Below, piece after piece: positions 1-6,751 of a stretch of 8,450 bases of DNA. The notes beneath the pieces were generated by a model. The model made no database searches. It was given only the letters and a program-made list of their open reading frames with translations, and was not told where the DNA came from. The stretch is from Faecousia sp. Its GTDB lineage: Bacteria > Bacillota > Clostridia > Oscillospirales > Oscillospiraceae. Where the stretch lies: assembly GCA_029258495.1 (NCBI GenBank), contig JARHYV010000140.1:1-8450 (forward strand), in the 5' to 3' direction. Positions within the stretch are counted from its first letter, which is position 1, and each line of letters starts with the position of its first letter. The position numbers and the translations under genes are program-made.

Positions 1-1146
1 ACGACTACCTATACAGGCGAGGTTCAGAATGACGATGATATTCTTACCCCGATTTATAACATGCAGGATCATCAGATGCAGACGGGTATCGGAAACAAAA
101 ACGGCATTAAAGAAGGCGCATCCCATAACATTCTGATCAAGAATTCTACGGATGCAGTGATCGCGCCGAAGGGAGCGTTTTCTTTGACTAAAAAAGTCGT
201 TGGAGCGGTACGGCCCAGTCCGGATACGAAATTTTATTTTGAGATCGGTATCAGGCGGGATCAAAGCGATATTGCGCCCCTTGCAGAACAGATCCAGAGC
301 CAAGCGGTCTACCACGATACACCGAACGGTGTTGTTCACGCAGCTGAAACGATCACTTTCACACCGGATGCAGATGGACAGAATGCCTATGCAAGCTTGT
401 TCCTTTATCCGGGGGAAACTGTTGTACTTACCGGTTTGCCGGAGAATTGCTCTGTTTCCGTTCAGGAAAATCTGACACAGGAGCAGGATGGTCATTACGA
501 TGTGACCCTTCAGGAGGAAAATCAGGCATCGATCCACGGAAATCGCTTGGATCGTACAGTCGCTCAGATCAGTTCCGCCCATGTACTTCGAGTGACTTGC
601 ACCAATGAGAGCAAATTGCAGCCTTCCGGTACGCTTTTGGTCACAAAAGAGGTTCGCCGACTGGATCAGCCGGATGGTTCGCCGTCGGAAACAGATAAAC
701 AGAAAGATTTCACCTTTGTGATCACACTGAAATCACCTCCGAATTTCTCTGCCGGTGCGCACGCTGCGACCATTGACAGCAATGGGGCGGTGCAGGATGT
801 TACACTTCAGTTCACCCGGAAGGATGCTGATTATACAGCAACGGTTACGCTCCGGCATGGACAGACATTGAAGGTTCCCAATCTGCCTACGGATATAAAT
901 GTGGTGGTTCAGGAGCAAGGCTATGATGGATATGCGGTTTCGATGAATGATCAGCCACAAGATGCAATCACTGTTTTCCTTAAAATGAACACCGGCGCAC
1001 CCTATGAGGTGCACTGTATCAATGTTGCAGGATTGGTGATCCCGGAAACCGGCGGTATCGGTCGAATGCCTTATATTATTCTGGGTATGATCCTGCTGTG
1101 CGGCAGTGGATTGGCATTCTATCGAAGAAGAAAACGGCTCTTTTGA
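1..1146 (+). CDS. LPXTG-type sortase-anchored, pilin-like surface protein (5' end outside window)
   Basis: The reading frame is open from base 1, so the protein begins upstream; the ATG at 61 is internal. The C-terminus is a cell-wall sorting signal: IPETG at 1039-1053, a hydrophobic segment at about 1066-1122 (PYIILGMILLCGSG...) and the basic tail RRRKRLF, then TGA. A class of sortase should cut between Thr and Gly and attach the protein to peptidoglycan or to a pilus. Upstream lie two related beta-rich modules, about 180-610 and 630-1025. Each begins with a TK(K/E)V strand and has an aromatic strand (FYFEIGI / FTFVITL), a LxxGxxxxxxxLP turn, a VQE and a final C(T/I)N strand. This order resembles Cna_B/FctA-like domains that carry Lys-Asn isopeptide bonds; the candidate triads are K190 or K193/E466/N604 and K646/E913/N1021 (nucleotide positions). 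Shaft pilin or adhesin cannot be decided. No sortase gene is in view. Confidence 0.88.
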   Translation, partial: TTTYTGEVQNDDDILTPIYNMQDHQMQTGIGNKNGIKEGASHNILIKNSTDAVIAPKGAFSLTKKVVGAVRPSPDTKFYFEIGIRRDQSDIAPLAEQIQSQAVYHDTPNGVVHAAETITFTPDADGQNAYASLFLYPGETVVLTGLPENCSVSVQENLTQEQDGHYDVTLQEENQASIHGNRLDRTVAQISSAHVLRVTCTNESKLQPSGTLLVTKEVRRLDQPDGSPSETDKQKDFTFVITLKSPPNFSAGAHAATIDSNGAVQDVTLQFTRKDADYTATVTLRHGQTLKVPNLPTDINVVVQEQGYDGYAVSMNDQPQDAITVFLKMNTGAPYEVHCINVAGLVIPETGGIGRMPYIILGMILLCGSGLAFYRRRKRLF

Positions 1147-1183
1147 TCCATGCAGGCTTTTGAGCCTGAGAGAAAATCAAAAG
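1140..1183 (+). repeat. Nested inverted repeats just after the surface-protein gene
   Basis: A 6-bp hairpin CAGGCT-TTTG-AGCCTG (1153-1168) is flanked by an outer inverted repeat, CTTTTGAT at 1140-1147 and ATCAAAAG at 1176-1183. The outer arm includes the TGA stop. There is no following T-tract, so I do not call it a terminator. It may be a 3'-end stabilising structure or chance. Confidence 0.35.
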
Positions 1184-1205
1184 TCTGAGGAATCCAATAA
1201 CTTCA

Positions 1206-1236
1206 AAAGACGGCTCTGATATTCGGAGCCGTCTTT
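1206..1236 (+). terminator. Rho-independent terminator of the surface-protein gene
   Basis: A perfect 11-bp stem AAAGACGGCTC (1206-1216) / GAGCCGTCTTT (1226-1236) has a 9-nt loop. The U-run is short (TTT, inside the stem base), so efficiency may be moderate. It lies 60 bases after the stop and before the next gene's promoter. Confidence 0.7.
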
Positions 1237-1277
1237 ATGCATGCTTTTGATATTCTGTCGGTTTTGGTTTTATCGTC

Positions 1278-1306
1278 TTGCAATCGAAATGTATGCGTGG
1301 TAGAAT
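1278..1306 (+). promoter_or_regulatory. Sigma-A promoter of the amidohydrolase gene
   Basis: The -35 element is TTGCAA (1278-1283), the spacer is 17 bp and the -10 element is TAGAAT (1301-1306), preceded by an extended TGG. Transcription would start near 1313, leaving a leader of about 24 nt. Elements were identified by eye. Confidence 0.7.
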
Positions 1307-1336
1307 ACCCCTATCATTCAAGGGGAGGACTGTATC

Positions 1337-2488
1337 ATGCTTTTGATCAAAAATGGTACGATCAAATCCATGGCTGGGTTTGAATTGAAGAACGGCTGCA
1401 TACTTATTGATGGTGAGAAGATACTCGCCATGGGAATGGATATTGACCCTCCGGAAGATTGCCGGGTGATCGATGCCGGCGGTCGGTTGGTTACGCCGGG
1501 GTGTGTCGAGGCTCACTGCCATATCGGTCTTGATAATGAGGCGATGGGATGGGAAGGGCATGATTTCAACGAAACGGTTGATCCTGTCACACCGCAGGTT
1601 CGTGCAATCGACTCCATCAATCCCATGGACGAGGCATTTGCACTGGCCCTTCAAGGGGGTGTTACAACGGCTTGTACCGGCCCAGGAAGCGCTAATGTTG
1701 TCGGCGGTACCTTTGCGGCGATCAAATTGGCAGGCAGGCGCGTGGATGACATGATCCTGAAAAATCCCATCGCCATGAAGTGCGCTCTGGGCGAAAACCC
1801 CAAGCGGTGCTATGGGCAAAGCGGAAAGAAGGCACCCATGACTCGGATGGGTGTTGCAGCGGTGCTCCGGGAGGTTCTGCTGAAAACGAAACGCTATATG
1901 GAGGATCAACAGGCCGGAAAAAATCCTGCCTTCGATATGAAACTGGAGGCAATGATCCCGGTGCTGAAAGGGGAGCTGCCGCTCAAGGCACATGCGCACC
2001 GGGCTGATGACATTCTGACGATCATTCGCATCGCCAAGGAGTTTGGTGTGAAATTGACACTGGATCACTGCACGGACGGTTCCCTTATTGCAGAGGAGCT
2101 GGGCAAAGAGGGATATCCTGCATTTGTGGGGCCGTCCTTTGGCTCCAAGACGAAGATCGAATTGGCGAACAAAAGCTTTACCACTGCCGGAGTTCTGCAC
2201 AATGCCGGTGTGGATATCAGCATCATTACGGATGCACCTGTGATCCCACTGCAATATCTGCCGATGTGTGCAGGCCTTGCGGCAGCTGCCGGACTTGAAA
2301 AAGAGGAGGCATGGAAGGCAATCACCATCAATCCTGCAAAGGCGGTCGGGATTGGTGATCGGGTAGGCTCTCTGGAGCCAGGCAAGGATGCGGATATCGT
2401 CATCTGGACAGCAGATCCCCTTACAACCATCGGGGCACATGCGCATATGACCATCGTGAACGGAAAAATCGTATATTCCGAAGGGTAA
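1337..2488 (+). CDS. Amidohydrolase family protein (imidazolonepropionase-like, substrate unknown)
   Basis: A 383-residue cytoplasmic metal-dependent hydrolase of the amidohydrolase superfamily. The N-terminus forms the usual small beta domain (IKNGTI, ILIDGEKI, VIDAGGRLVTPG). It is followed by the metal-binding HxH at H60/H62 in EAHCHIGL, a lysine candidate at K148, histidines H219/H221 in KAHAHRADD, H244 in LDHCTDG and the catalytic aspartate D299 in ITDAPVIP. The C-terminus closes the barrel with the family signature SLEPGKDADIVIWTADP. The binuclear or mononuclear metal site therefore looks complete. Closest resemblance is to the imidazolonepropionase/prolidase-like COG1228 group, but no histidine-degradation genes are nearby, so I give no hut symbol and no substrate. 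The start is fixed by AGGGGAGG at 1321-1328, 8 nt ahead of the ATG. It has its own promoter and terminator and is monocistronic. The stop is TAA. Confidence 0.88.
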   Translation: MLLIKNGTIKSMAGFELKNGCILIDGEKILAMGMDIDPPEDCRVIDAGGRLVTPGCVEAHCHIGLDNEAMGWEGHDFNETVDPVTPQVRAIDSINPMDEAFALALQGGVTTACTGPGSANVVGGTFAAIKLAGRRVDDMILKNPIAMKCALGENPKRCYGQSGKKAPMTRMGVAAVLREVLLKTKRYMEDQQAGKNPAFDMKLEAMIPVLKGELPLKAHAHRADDILTIIRIAKEFGVKLTLDHCTDGSLIAEELGKEGYPAFVGPSFGSKTKIELANKSFTTAGVLHNAGVDISIITDAPVIPLQYLPMCAGLAAAAGLEKEEAWKAITINPAKAVGIGDRVGSLEPGKDADIVIWTADPLTTIGAHAHMTIVNGKIVYSEG

Positions 2489-2501
2489 TCTTGTTTCATA
2501 C

Positions 2502-2543
2502 ATAAAAATCCGGTGCAGATGGATACCTGCACCGGATTTTTAT
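2502..2543. terminator. Bidirectional terminator between convergent genes
   Basis: A perfect 17-bp stem (2502-2518 with 2527-2543; core ATCCGGTGCAG / CTGCACCGGAT) with an 8-nt loop. A-runs on the left arm and T-runs on the right arm serve both strands. It sits 13 bases after the amidohydrolase stop and 23 bases beyond the stop of the minus-strand nuclease gene, so it ends both transcripts. Confidence 0.9.
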
Positions 2544-2566
2544 ATATGTTCATCGTATTGGTATCG

Positions 2567-3271
2567 TTATTTTTTGTGGCTGTCGCCTGTGGCATAATCG
2601 ATTTCGATGCCGGGCTGTACATTGTAACAGAACACATGGAACATGACACCCTCGCCGTCGTCTTCAACGGAATAAGCCTCCATCTCTACACCACTGGCAA
2701 CCAGATTGCTGCCATTAAAAATTGGGGTCACACGATACAGTACATGGTTTCCGGTTTCCTTGACATAGTCTGCCACCATGTTCTCAAAGGGGAGCATACC
2801 GTCCACATTCAGATAACGAGTACCCGTGATGAGATTGAGCTTGTTGGCATTTTCGCCGGCAAGCTGCCAACCGATCAGATGACAGCGGTTATAAAGACTG
2901 CCTCCGGAGATCCCTTCGTATTTGACGCTGTGCCAGCCGGAGGGCTTTATGCTGCTGATACTGCCGCGTTCCTCGCTGGGCATGGTACTTAGATCGATAG
3001 ATGCAAATGCAACTCCACACCGCCCCAATGAATCTAACGGTGTATAATCCTCAAATCCGCTGAGATTTTTTTCCTCATCCGTAAAATTAGGAACGTTATC
3101 TGCAATTACGACATATGGTTCTCCGGAATAGGGAGGGATATCCTGCAGGGTGGGGGAACTGGATGGGGTGTTCAGCAGCCTGCCTGCAATTACAACAGTG
3201 AGTGCGAACAGCACGAACAAAATCTGCTGCCATCCCTTTAACGGATACTTTTTGGTGCGTTTCTTTGTCAT
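2567..3271 (-). CDS. Membrane-anchored DNA/RNA non-specific endonuclease
   Basis: A 234-residue nuclease of the beta-beta-alpha metal type (DNA/RNA non-specific endonuclease, the EndA and streptococcal DNase group). A basic N-terminus (MTKKRTKK) is followed by one hydrophobic segment at about 14-30, a signal anchor that would place the domain outside the cell. The catalytic region at about 126-170 reads SLYNRCHLIGWQLAGENANK then LITGTRYLN and MLPFEN. H131 is the likely general base, in an NRCH motif where many relatives have DRGH; N143 or N155 is a candidate magnesium ligand, with E163/N164 following in the conserved helix. Such enzymes cut nucleic acid outside the cell for uptake, nutrition or biofilm dispersal; which applies here is not shown. 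A GGAGAT site (3281-3286, minus strand) precedes the ATG by 9 nt. The ATG overlaps the upstream gene's TGA (ATGA), implying coupled translation. Confidence 0.88.
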   Translation of the reverse strand: MTKKRTKKYPLKGWQQILFVLFALTVVIAGRLLNTPSSSPTLQDIPPYSGEPYVVIADNVPNFTDEEKNLSGFEDYTPLDSLGRCGVAFASIDLSTMPSEERGSISSIKPSGWHSVKYEGISGGSLYNRCHLIGWQLAGENANKLNLITGTRYLNVDGMLPFENMVADYVKETGNHVLYRVTPIFNGSNLVASGVEMEAYSVEDDGEGVMFHVFCYNVQPGIEIDYATGDSHKK

Positions 3272-3663
3272 TTTTCATAGATCTCCATTGTGATTTTCTC
3301 GTGGCTGCTGCCCGGGAAATCCTCTGTGCAGATAAGCCGCCATTGCCCGGGGAATATAAAATGCATATCGGAAGGGTAATGCCGGTTCCAACGAAAGAGG
3401 ATGATCCGATCGATCTGATCCGAGCAGGACAGATAGGAATTGTCTTCAGAGAATACCCAATCCTGAGGGGATGCAATGGTCAGATAATCTTCCGAAACTA
3501 CGATCTTCTCGTTTACTCCGAACATTTTTCCGGAATAAGGGCTCATATAAAGAGAGGTCTGAACCATTTTCAGCAAATTCTCCCGTAATACACGGTCTTG
3601 ACTCTGCCGTCTTGCGTTAAATTGAAGACCCATCCGGTCATCTACACATGTCACAAGTGTCAT
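3268..3663 (-). CDS. Small conserved protein resembling a degenerate dihydrofolate-reductase fold
   Basis: A 131-residue soluble protein and the first gene of the minus-strand operon. No signal peptide or membrane segment is visible. I recall close relatives in Clostridia that automatic pipelines label ribonuclease Z, but the RNase Z metal motif HxHxDH is absent, so that label is not supported. By eye the chain is collinear with dihydrofolate reductase: an N-terminal strand TLVTCVDDRMGLQFN (compare VDxNxGIGxN); SQDRVLREN, with D23 at the place of the catalytic acid; SLYMSPYSGKMF, where DHFR has VIMGRKTYES; EKIVVSED; and C-terminal DRIILFRW...SDMHFIFPGQW, where DHFR has the DTxFP strand. The NADPH-binding GG motif is replaced by FSEDN. 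Reductase activity is therefore doubtful. AGGAGAT at 3669-3675 lies 5 nt ahead of the ATG. The gene is certain; the fold assignment is a remote-homology inference. Confidence 0.75.
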   Translation of the reverse strand: MTLVTCVDDRMGLQFNARRQSQDRVLRENLLKMVQTSLYMSPYSGKMFGVNEKIVVSEDYLTIASPQDWVFSEDNSYLSCSDQIDRIILFRWNRHYPSDMHFIFPGQWRLICTEDFPGSSHEKITMEIYEK

Positions 3664-3689
3664 GAGCGATCTCCTTTTGCTTTTTTCTC

Positions 3690-3718
3690 ATTTTATCGAA
3701 AAAGGTTTCCGGTGTCAA
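3690..3718 (-). promoter_or_regulatory. Sigma-A promoter of the minus-strand nuclease operon
   Basis: On the minus strand, a consensus -35 TTGACA (3718-3713), a 17-bp spacer and -10 TAAAAT (3695-3690) lie just upstream of the 131-aa gene. Transcription would start near 3683, giving a leader of about 20 nt with the ribosome site in it. Confidence 0.85.
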
Positions 3719-3725
3719 TGGTTTT

Positions 3726-3744
3726 GGATGCTTGACAAGCATCC
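3726..3744. repeat. 19-bp perfect palindrome between divergent promoters, possible operator
   Basis: GGATGCTTG at 3726-3734 and CAAGCATCC at 3736-3744 are perfect inverted copies around one central A. The palindrome contains the whole -35 box of the valS promoter (3732-3737) and ends 8 bp from the -35 box of the divergent nuclease-operon promoter. It lies upstream of both start sites, so it acts, if at all, as DNA. Its size and symmetry suit a dimeric repressor, but no regulator gene is in the window. Confidence 0.5.
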
Positions 3745-3760
3745 TCCCGTATGGTATCTT
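3732..3760 (+). promoter_or_regulatory. Sigma-A promoter of the T-box/valS transcript
   Basis: A consensus -35 TTGACA (3732-3737), a 17-bp spacer and -10 TATCTT (3755-3760) with an extended TGG directly before it. The start site would be near 3767, a few bases ahead of the T-box stem I. Confidence 0.75.
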
Positions 3761-3766
3761 TTTAAT

Positions 3767-4006
3767 ATATATTGCGAAGAAGGGGAGGTTCCGCCCTCAA
3801 ATCCTTTCAGAGAGCGTATGGTTGGTGCGAATACGCAAGGATGATGTGCGGATGGTCGCCCCGGAGCAGTTTTCCTGAAATGTTCAGTAGGGAAGACCGG
3901 GGCTGCCCGTTACAGCAGGCAGGAGTGTCCGGTGGATCCCGGAAATTCAGGTGGTACCGCGGAAATGTTATTTTCGCCCTGAGCAGATATGCTCGGGGTG
4001 TTTTTT
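3767..4006 (+). promoter_or_regulatory. T-box riboswitch (valine specifier GUC) controlling valS
   Basis: A tRNA-sensing leader. The conserved T-box is at 3949-3962 (AGGTGGTACCGCGG). Stem I can be drawn as GGGG 3782-3785/CCCC 3859-3862, UCCGC 3790-3794/GCGGA 3848-3852, AUCCUU 3801-3806/AAGGAU 3837-3842 and GCGUAU 3814-3819/AUACGC 3831-3836, with the AGAGAG bulge (3809-3814) and the GGUGCGA distal loop (3824-3830) typical of T-boxes. The specifier is read as GUC at 3855-3857 followed by G, which codes for valine and matches the downstream gene. A further hairpin pairs ACCGG 3896-3900 with CCGGU 3929-3933 and CUGCC 3903-3907 with GGCAG 3918-3922. The antiterminator pairs UCAGG 3947-3951 with CCUGA 3978-3982 and exposes UGGU (3952-3955), complementary to an ACCA tRNA end. 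Uncharged tRNA-Val would favour readthrough into valS. The start position is estimated. Confidence 0.9.
3975..4006 (+). terminator. Regulated terminator of the T-box leader
   Basis: An 11-bp stem CGCCCTGAGCA (3975-3985) / TGCTCGGGGTG (3990-4000), with two G-U pairs and a GATA loop, is followed by six T (4001-4006). Its left arm shares CCTGA with the antiterminator, so the two structures exclude each other. Confidence 0.9.
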
Positions 4007-4041
4007 ATTTTCACAAATAACCTAGTAAGGAGAGATAGTGT

Positions 4042-6681
4042 ATGGCAAGAGAACTGCCTAAAGTTTACGAACCCCGGGAGGTCGAAACCTCCATTTACAA
4101 GATGTGGGAAGACAACAAGTATTTCCACGCAGAGAAGGATGAGAGCAAGAAACCTTTTACCATCGTGATGCCTCCTCCCAATGTTACCGGTCAGCTGCAT
4201 ATGGGCCATGCAATGGATGCAACACTGCAGGATACGCTGATCCGTTTCAAGCGGATGCAGGGCTATAACGCACTGTGGATCCCCGGTGTTGACCATGCCG
4301 GCATTGCAACGCAGATCAAGGTGGAAGAGGAGCTGCGCAAGGAAGGTCTGACCCGTTACGACCTCGGCCGTGAGAAATTCCTTGAGCGTGTGTGGGACTG
4401 GAAACACCGCTACGGAAACCGCATTGTGGAGCAGCAGAAGAAACTGGGCGCAAGCTGTGACTGGGATCGTGCCCGTTTCACCATGGATGACGGCTGCTCC
4501 AAGGCTGTTCGTGAAGTTTTTGTTTCCCTGTATGAAAAGGGCCTGATCTACAAGGGCAGCCGTATCATCAACTGGTGCCCCAACTGTGTGACAGCACTGT
4601 CTGATGCAGAGGTCGAGTATGTGGATAAGCCCGGTCATCTGTGGCACATCCGCTATCCTCTGGCAGACGGATCCGGCGAGGTCATTGTTGCAACCACTCG
4701 GCCTGAAACCATGCTTGGCGATACGGGTGTTTGCGTCAACCCCAACGATGAACGTTACAAGGATATCGTCGGCAAGACCGTGATCCTGCCTCTGGTCAAT
4801 AAGGAGATCCCTGTTGTTGCGGATGATTATGCAGAGATGGAGTTCGGCACAGGCTGTGTCAAGATGACACCTGCCCATGACCCCAACGACTTTGAAGTCG
4901 GTCTGCGCCACAATCTGGAAGTGATCCGTGTCCTTGACGACAACGGCAAGGTCAATGAGCTTGGCGGAAAATATGAGGGGCTGGATCGCTATGAGGCCCG
5001 TAAGGCGATCGTTGCGGATCTGGAAGCCGAAGGCTATCTGGTCAAGATCGAGGATCATGCCCATAATGTGGGCACCTGCTATCGCTGCCACAATGATGTA
5101 GAACCCATCATTTCCGCGCAGTGGTTTGTTAAAATGCAGCCGCTTGCTGAGGAAGCGATCCGTGTGGTCAAGGAAAACGAAACCAAATTCGTGCCGGAGC
5201 GTTTCAGCAAGACCTATCTGAATTGGATGGAGAATGTCCGCGACTGGTGCATCTCCCGTCAGCTGTGGTGGGGTCATCAGATCCCTGCATGGACTTGTGC
5301 TGACTGTGGTCACATCACGGTATCCCGTGAGGATGCCTGTAAGTGTGAAAAGTGCGGCAGCACCAATATCGAGCGTGATCCCGATGTTCTGGATACGTGG
5401 TTCAGCTCGGCACTGTGGCCTTTTGAGACCCTTGGCTGGCCTGAAAACAATCCGGATCTTGACTATTTCTATCCCACGGATGTGCTTGTCACCGGCTACG
5501 ATATCATTTTCTTCTGGGTCGCCAGAATGATCTTCTCCGGCTGTGAGCATACCAAGAAGACCCCCTTCCATACCGTGCTGATCCACGGCTTGGTTCGTGA
5601 TGATAAGGGCAGAAAGATGTCTAAATCTCTGGGTAACGGCATTGATCCGCTGGAGATGATCGATAAGTATGGCTGTGACGCACTGAGAATGAACATGGTC
5701 ACAGGCAACTCTCCCGGAAATGATATGCGTTTCTATGTGGAGCGCTGCGAGGCAATGCGTAACTTTGCCAATAAGCTTTGGAATGCAAGCCGCTATGTCC
5801 TGATGAACCTGTCTGAGGATGCAGTCAACGAGCTGCCGGATCAGTCTAAGCTGGAAACCGCCGATAAGTGGGTATTGTCCAAGCTGAATACTCTGATCGC
5901 TGAGGTGACTGAAAATCTCGAGAAATACGAGCTGGGTGTTGCCGTCCAGAAGGTATATGATTTCATTTGGGACACCTACTGTGACTGGTATATCGAGCTG
6001 ACTAAGGCAAGACTTTACTCTGAAGACGCAGAGCGTAAGCAGACTGCTATTCAGGTACTTGTTTATGTTCTGGATCAGACCCTGCGTCTGCTGCATCCGT
6101 TTATGCCCTTTATCACTGAGGAGATCTGGCAGAGCCTGCCTCACGAGGGAGATGCACTGATCGTTGCAAAGTGGCCGGAGTATACCGAGGCACTGAACTT
6201 CAAGACAGAAGAGAATCTGATGGAGTCCGTCATGGAAGCCATCCGCTCCATTCGCAACCGCCGTGCGGAAATGAATGTTCCGCCCAGCAAGAAGGCTGCG
6301 CTGTTTGTGATGACCTCCAAGCCTCAGGTCTTTGCCGAAGGCGAGGGCTATCTGCAAAGACTTGCCTATGCAGATCAGGTCACCATTCTGGATGCAGAGC
6401 CTGAGAATCTGGACGGCATGGTAACCTGCACCACTGCAGATGCGAAGCTGTATATCCCCATGGGGCAGCTGGTGGATGTTTCCAAGGAATTGGAGCGTAT
6501 TGCCAAGGAACTGGAGAAGGCTCGCAAGAATCTGGCTCAGATCGAAGGCAAGCTGAATAACGAAAAGTTCGTTTCCCGCGCGCCGGAAGCTGTCGTTGCA
6601 GGTGAAAAGGAAAAGGCTGCTAAGGCAGCTGCTCTGATCGAGCAGCTGGAGCAGAGCGAAACCGCCCTGAAAAAACTGTAA
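4042..6681 (+). CDS. valS: Valyl-tRNA synthetase
   Basis: An 879-residue cytoplasmic class Ia aminoacyl-tRNA synthetase, the normal length for bacterial ValRS; it charges tRNA-Val with valine using ATP. The Rossmann HIGH motif appears as HMGH (53-56, after PPPNVTGQL). The CP1 editing domain carries TTRPETMLGDT (from about 218) and the GTGCVKMTPAHD motif, which hydrolyse mischarged Thr-tRNA-Val. A zinc knuckle is formed by C419, C422, C435 and C438, and KMSKS lies at 525-529. The tRNA anticodon-binding domain holds the WCD/WYIE region (FIWDTYCDWYIELTKARLY), and the C-terminal tRNA-binding coiled coil covers about 810-879. AAGGAG (4027-4032) lies 9 nt before the ATG. Expression depends on the valine T-box immediately upstream. 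A terminator follows at once, so folC, the frequent partner of valS in Bacillota, is not in this unit. Confidence 0.98.
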   Translation: MARELPKVYEPREVETSIYKMWEDNKYFHAEKDESKKPFTIVMPPPNVTGQLHMGHAMDATLQDTLIRFKRMQGYNALWIPGVDHAGIATQIKVEEELRKEGLTRYDLGREKFLERVWDWKHRYGNRIVEQQKKLGASCDWDRARFTMDDGCSKAVREVFVSLYEKGLIYKGSRIINWCPNCVTALSDAEVEYVDKPGHLWHIRYPLADGSGEVIVATTRPETMLGDTGVCVNPNDERYKDIVGKTVILPLVNKEIPVVADDYAEMEFGTGCVKMTPAHDPNDFEVGLRHNLEVIRVLDDNGKVNELGGKYEGLDRYEARKAIVADLEAEGYLVKIEDHAHNVGTCYRCHNDVEPIISAQWFVKMQPLAEEAIRVVKENETKFVPERFSKTYLNWMENVRDWCISRQLWWGHQIPAWTCADCGHITVSREDACKCEKCGSTNIERDPDVLDTWFSSALWPFETLGWPENNPDLDYFYPTDVLVTGYDIIFFWVARMIFSGCEHTKKTPFHTVLIHGLVRDDKGRKMSKSLGNGIDPLEMIDKYGCDALRMNMVTGNSPGNDMRFYVERCEAMRNFANKLWNASRYVLMNLSEDAVNELPDQSKLETADKWVLSKLNTLIAEVTENLEKYELGVAVQKVYDFIWDTYCDWYIELTKARLYSEDAERKQTAIQVLVYVLDQTLRLLHPFMPFITEEIWQSLPHEGDALIVAKWPEYTEALNFKTEENLMESVMEAIRSIRNRRAEMNVPPSKKAALFVMTSKPQVFAEGEGYLQRLAYADQVTILDAEPENLDGMVTCTTADAKLYIPMGQLVDVSKELERIAKELEKARKNLAQIEGKLNNEKFVSRAPEAVVAGEKEKAAKAAALIEQLEQSETALKKL

Positions 6682-6694
6682 TGAAATAAATCGC

Positions 6695-6741
6695 AAGCGT
6701 GTGCTGTAAATCACTGGATTACAGCACACGCTTATTTTTTT
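6695..6741 (+). terminator. Rho-independent terminator of valS
   Basis: A perfect 15-bp stem AAGCGTGTGCTGTAA (6695-6709) / TTACAGCACACGCTT (6719-6733) with a 9-nt loop, then A and seven T (6735-6741). It starts 13 bases after the valS stop. Confidence 0.93.
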
Positions 6742-6751
6742 ATATTCCCCA

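Noticed and set aside
1235..2503. A 422-codon minus-strand open frame across the amidohydrolase.
   Set aside because: Antisense shadow: its Cys/His/Arg-rich composition is unlike a folded protein, and the plus-strand gene has clear metal motifs, promoter and ribosome site.
2513..2992. A 159-codon plus-strand open frame starting inside the bidirectional terminator.
   Set aside because: Antisense to the nuclease gene, begins within a terminator stem, and has no ribosome binding site or family resemblance.
3268..3663. Annotating the 131-aa protein as ribonuclease Z.
   Set aside because: RNase Z needs a metallo-beta-lactamase fold with HxHxDH and over 300 residues; none of this is present.
3662..4020. 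Short plus-strand open frames in the valS leader, as possible leader peptides.
   Set aside because: They cross T-box stems and the terminator, show no run of valine codons and no ribosome site; the T-box RNA explains the region.
3910..6729. A 939-codon open frame on the minus strand across valS.
   Set aside because: It mirrors the valS reading frame exactly antisense, lacks recognisable domains, and is explained by the codon bias of a long, highly biased gene that keeps stops off the opposite strand.
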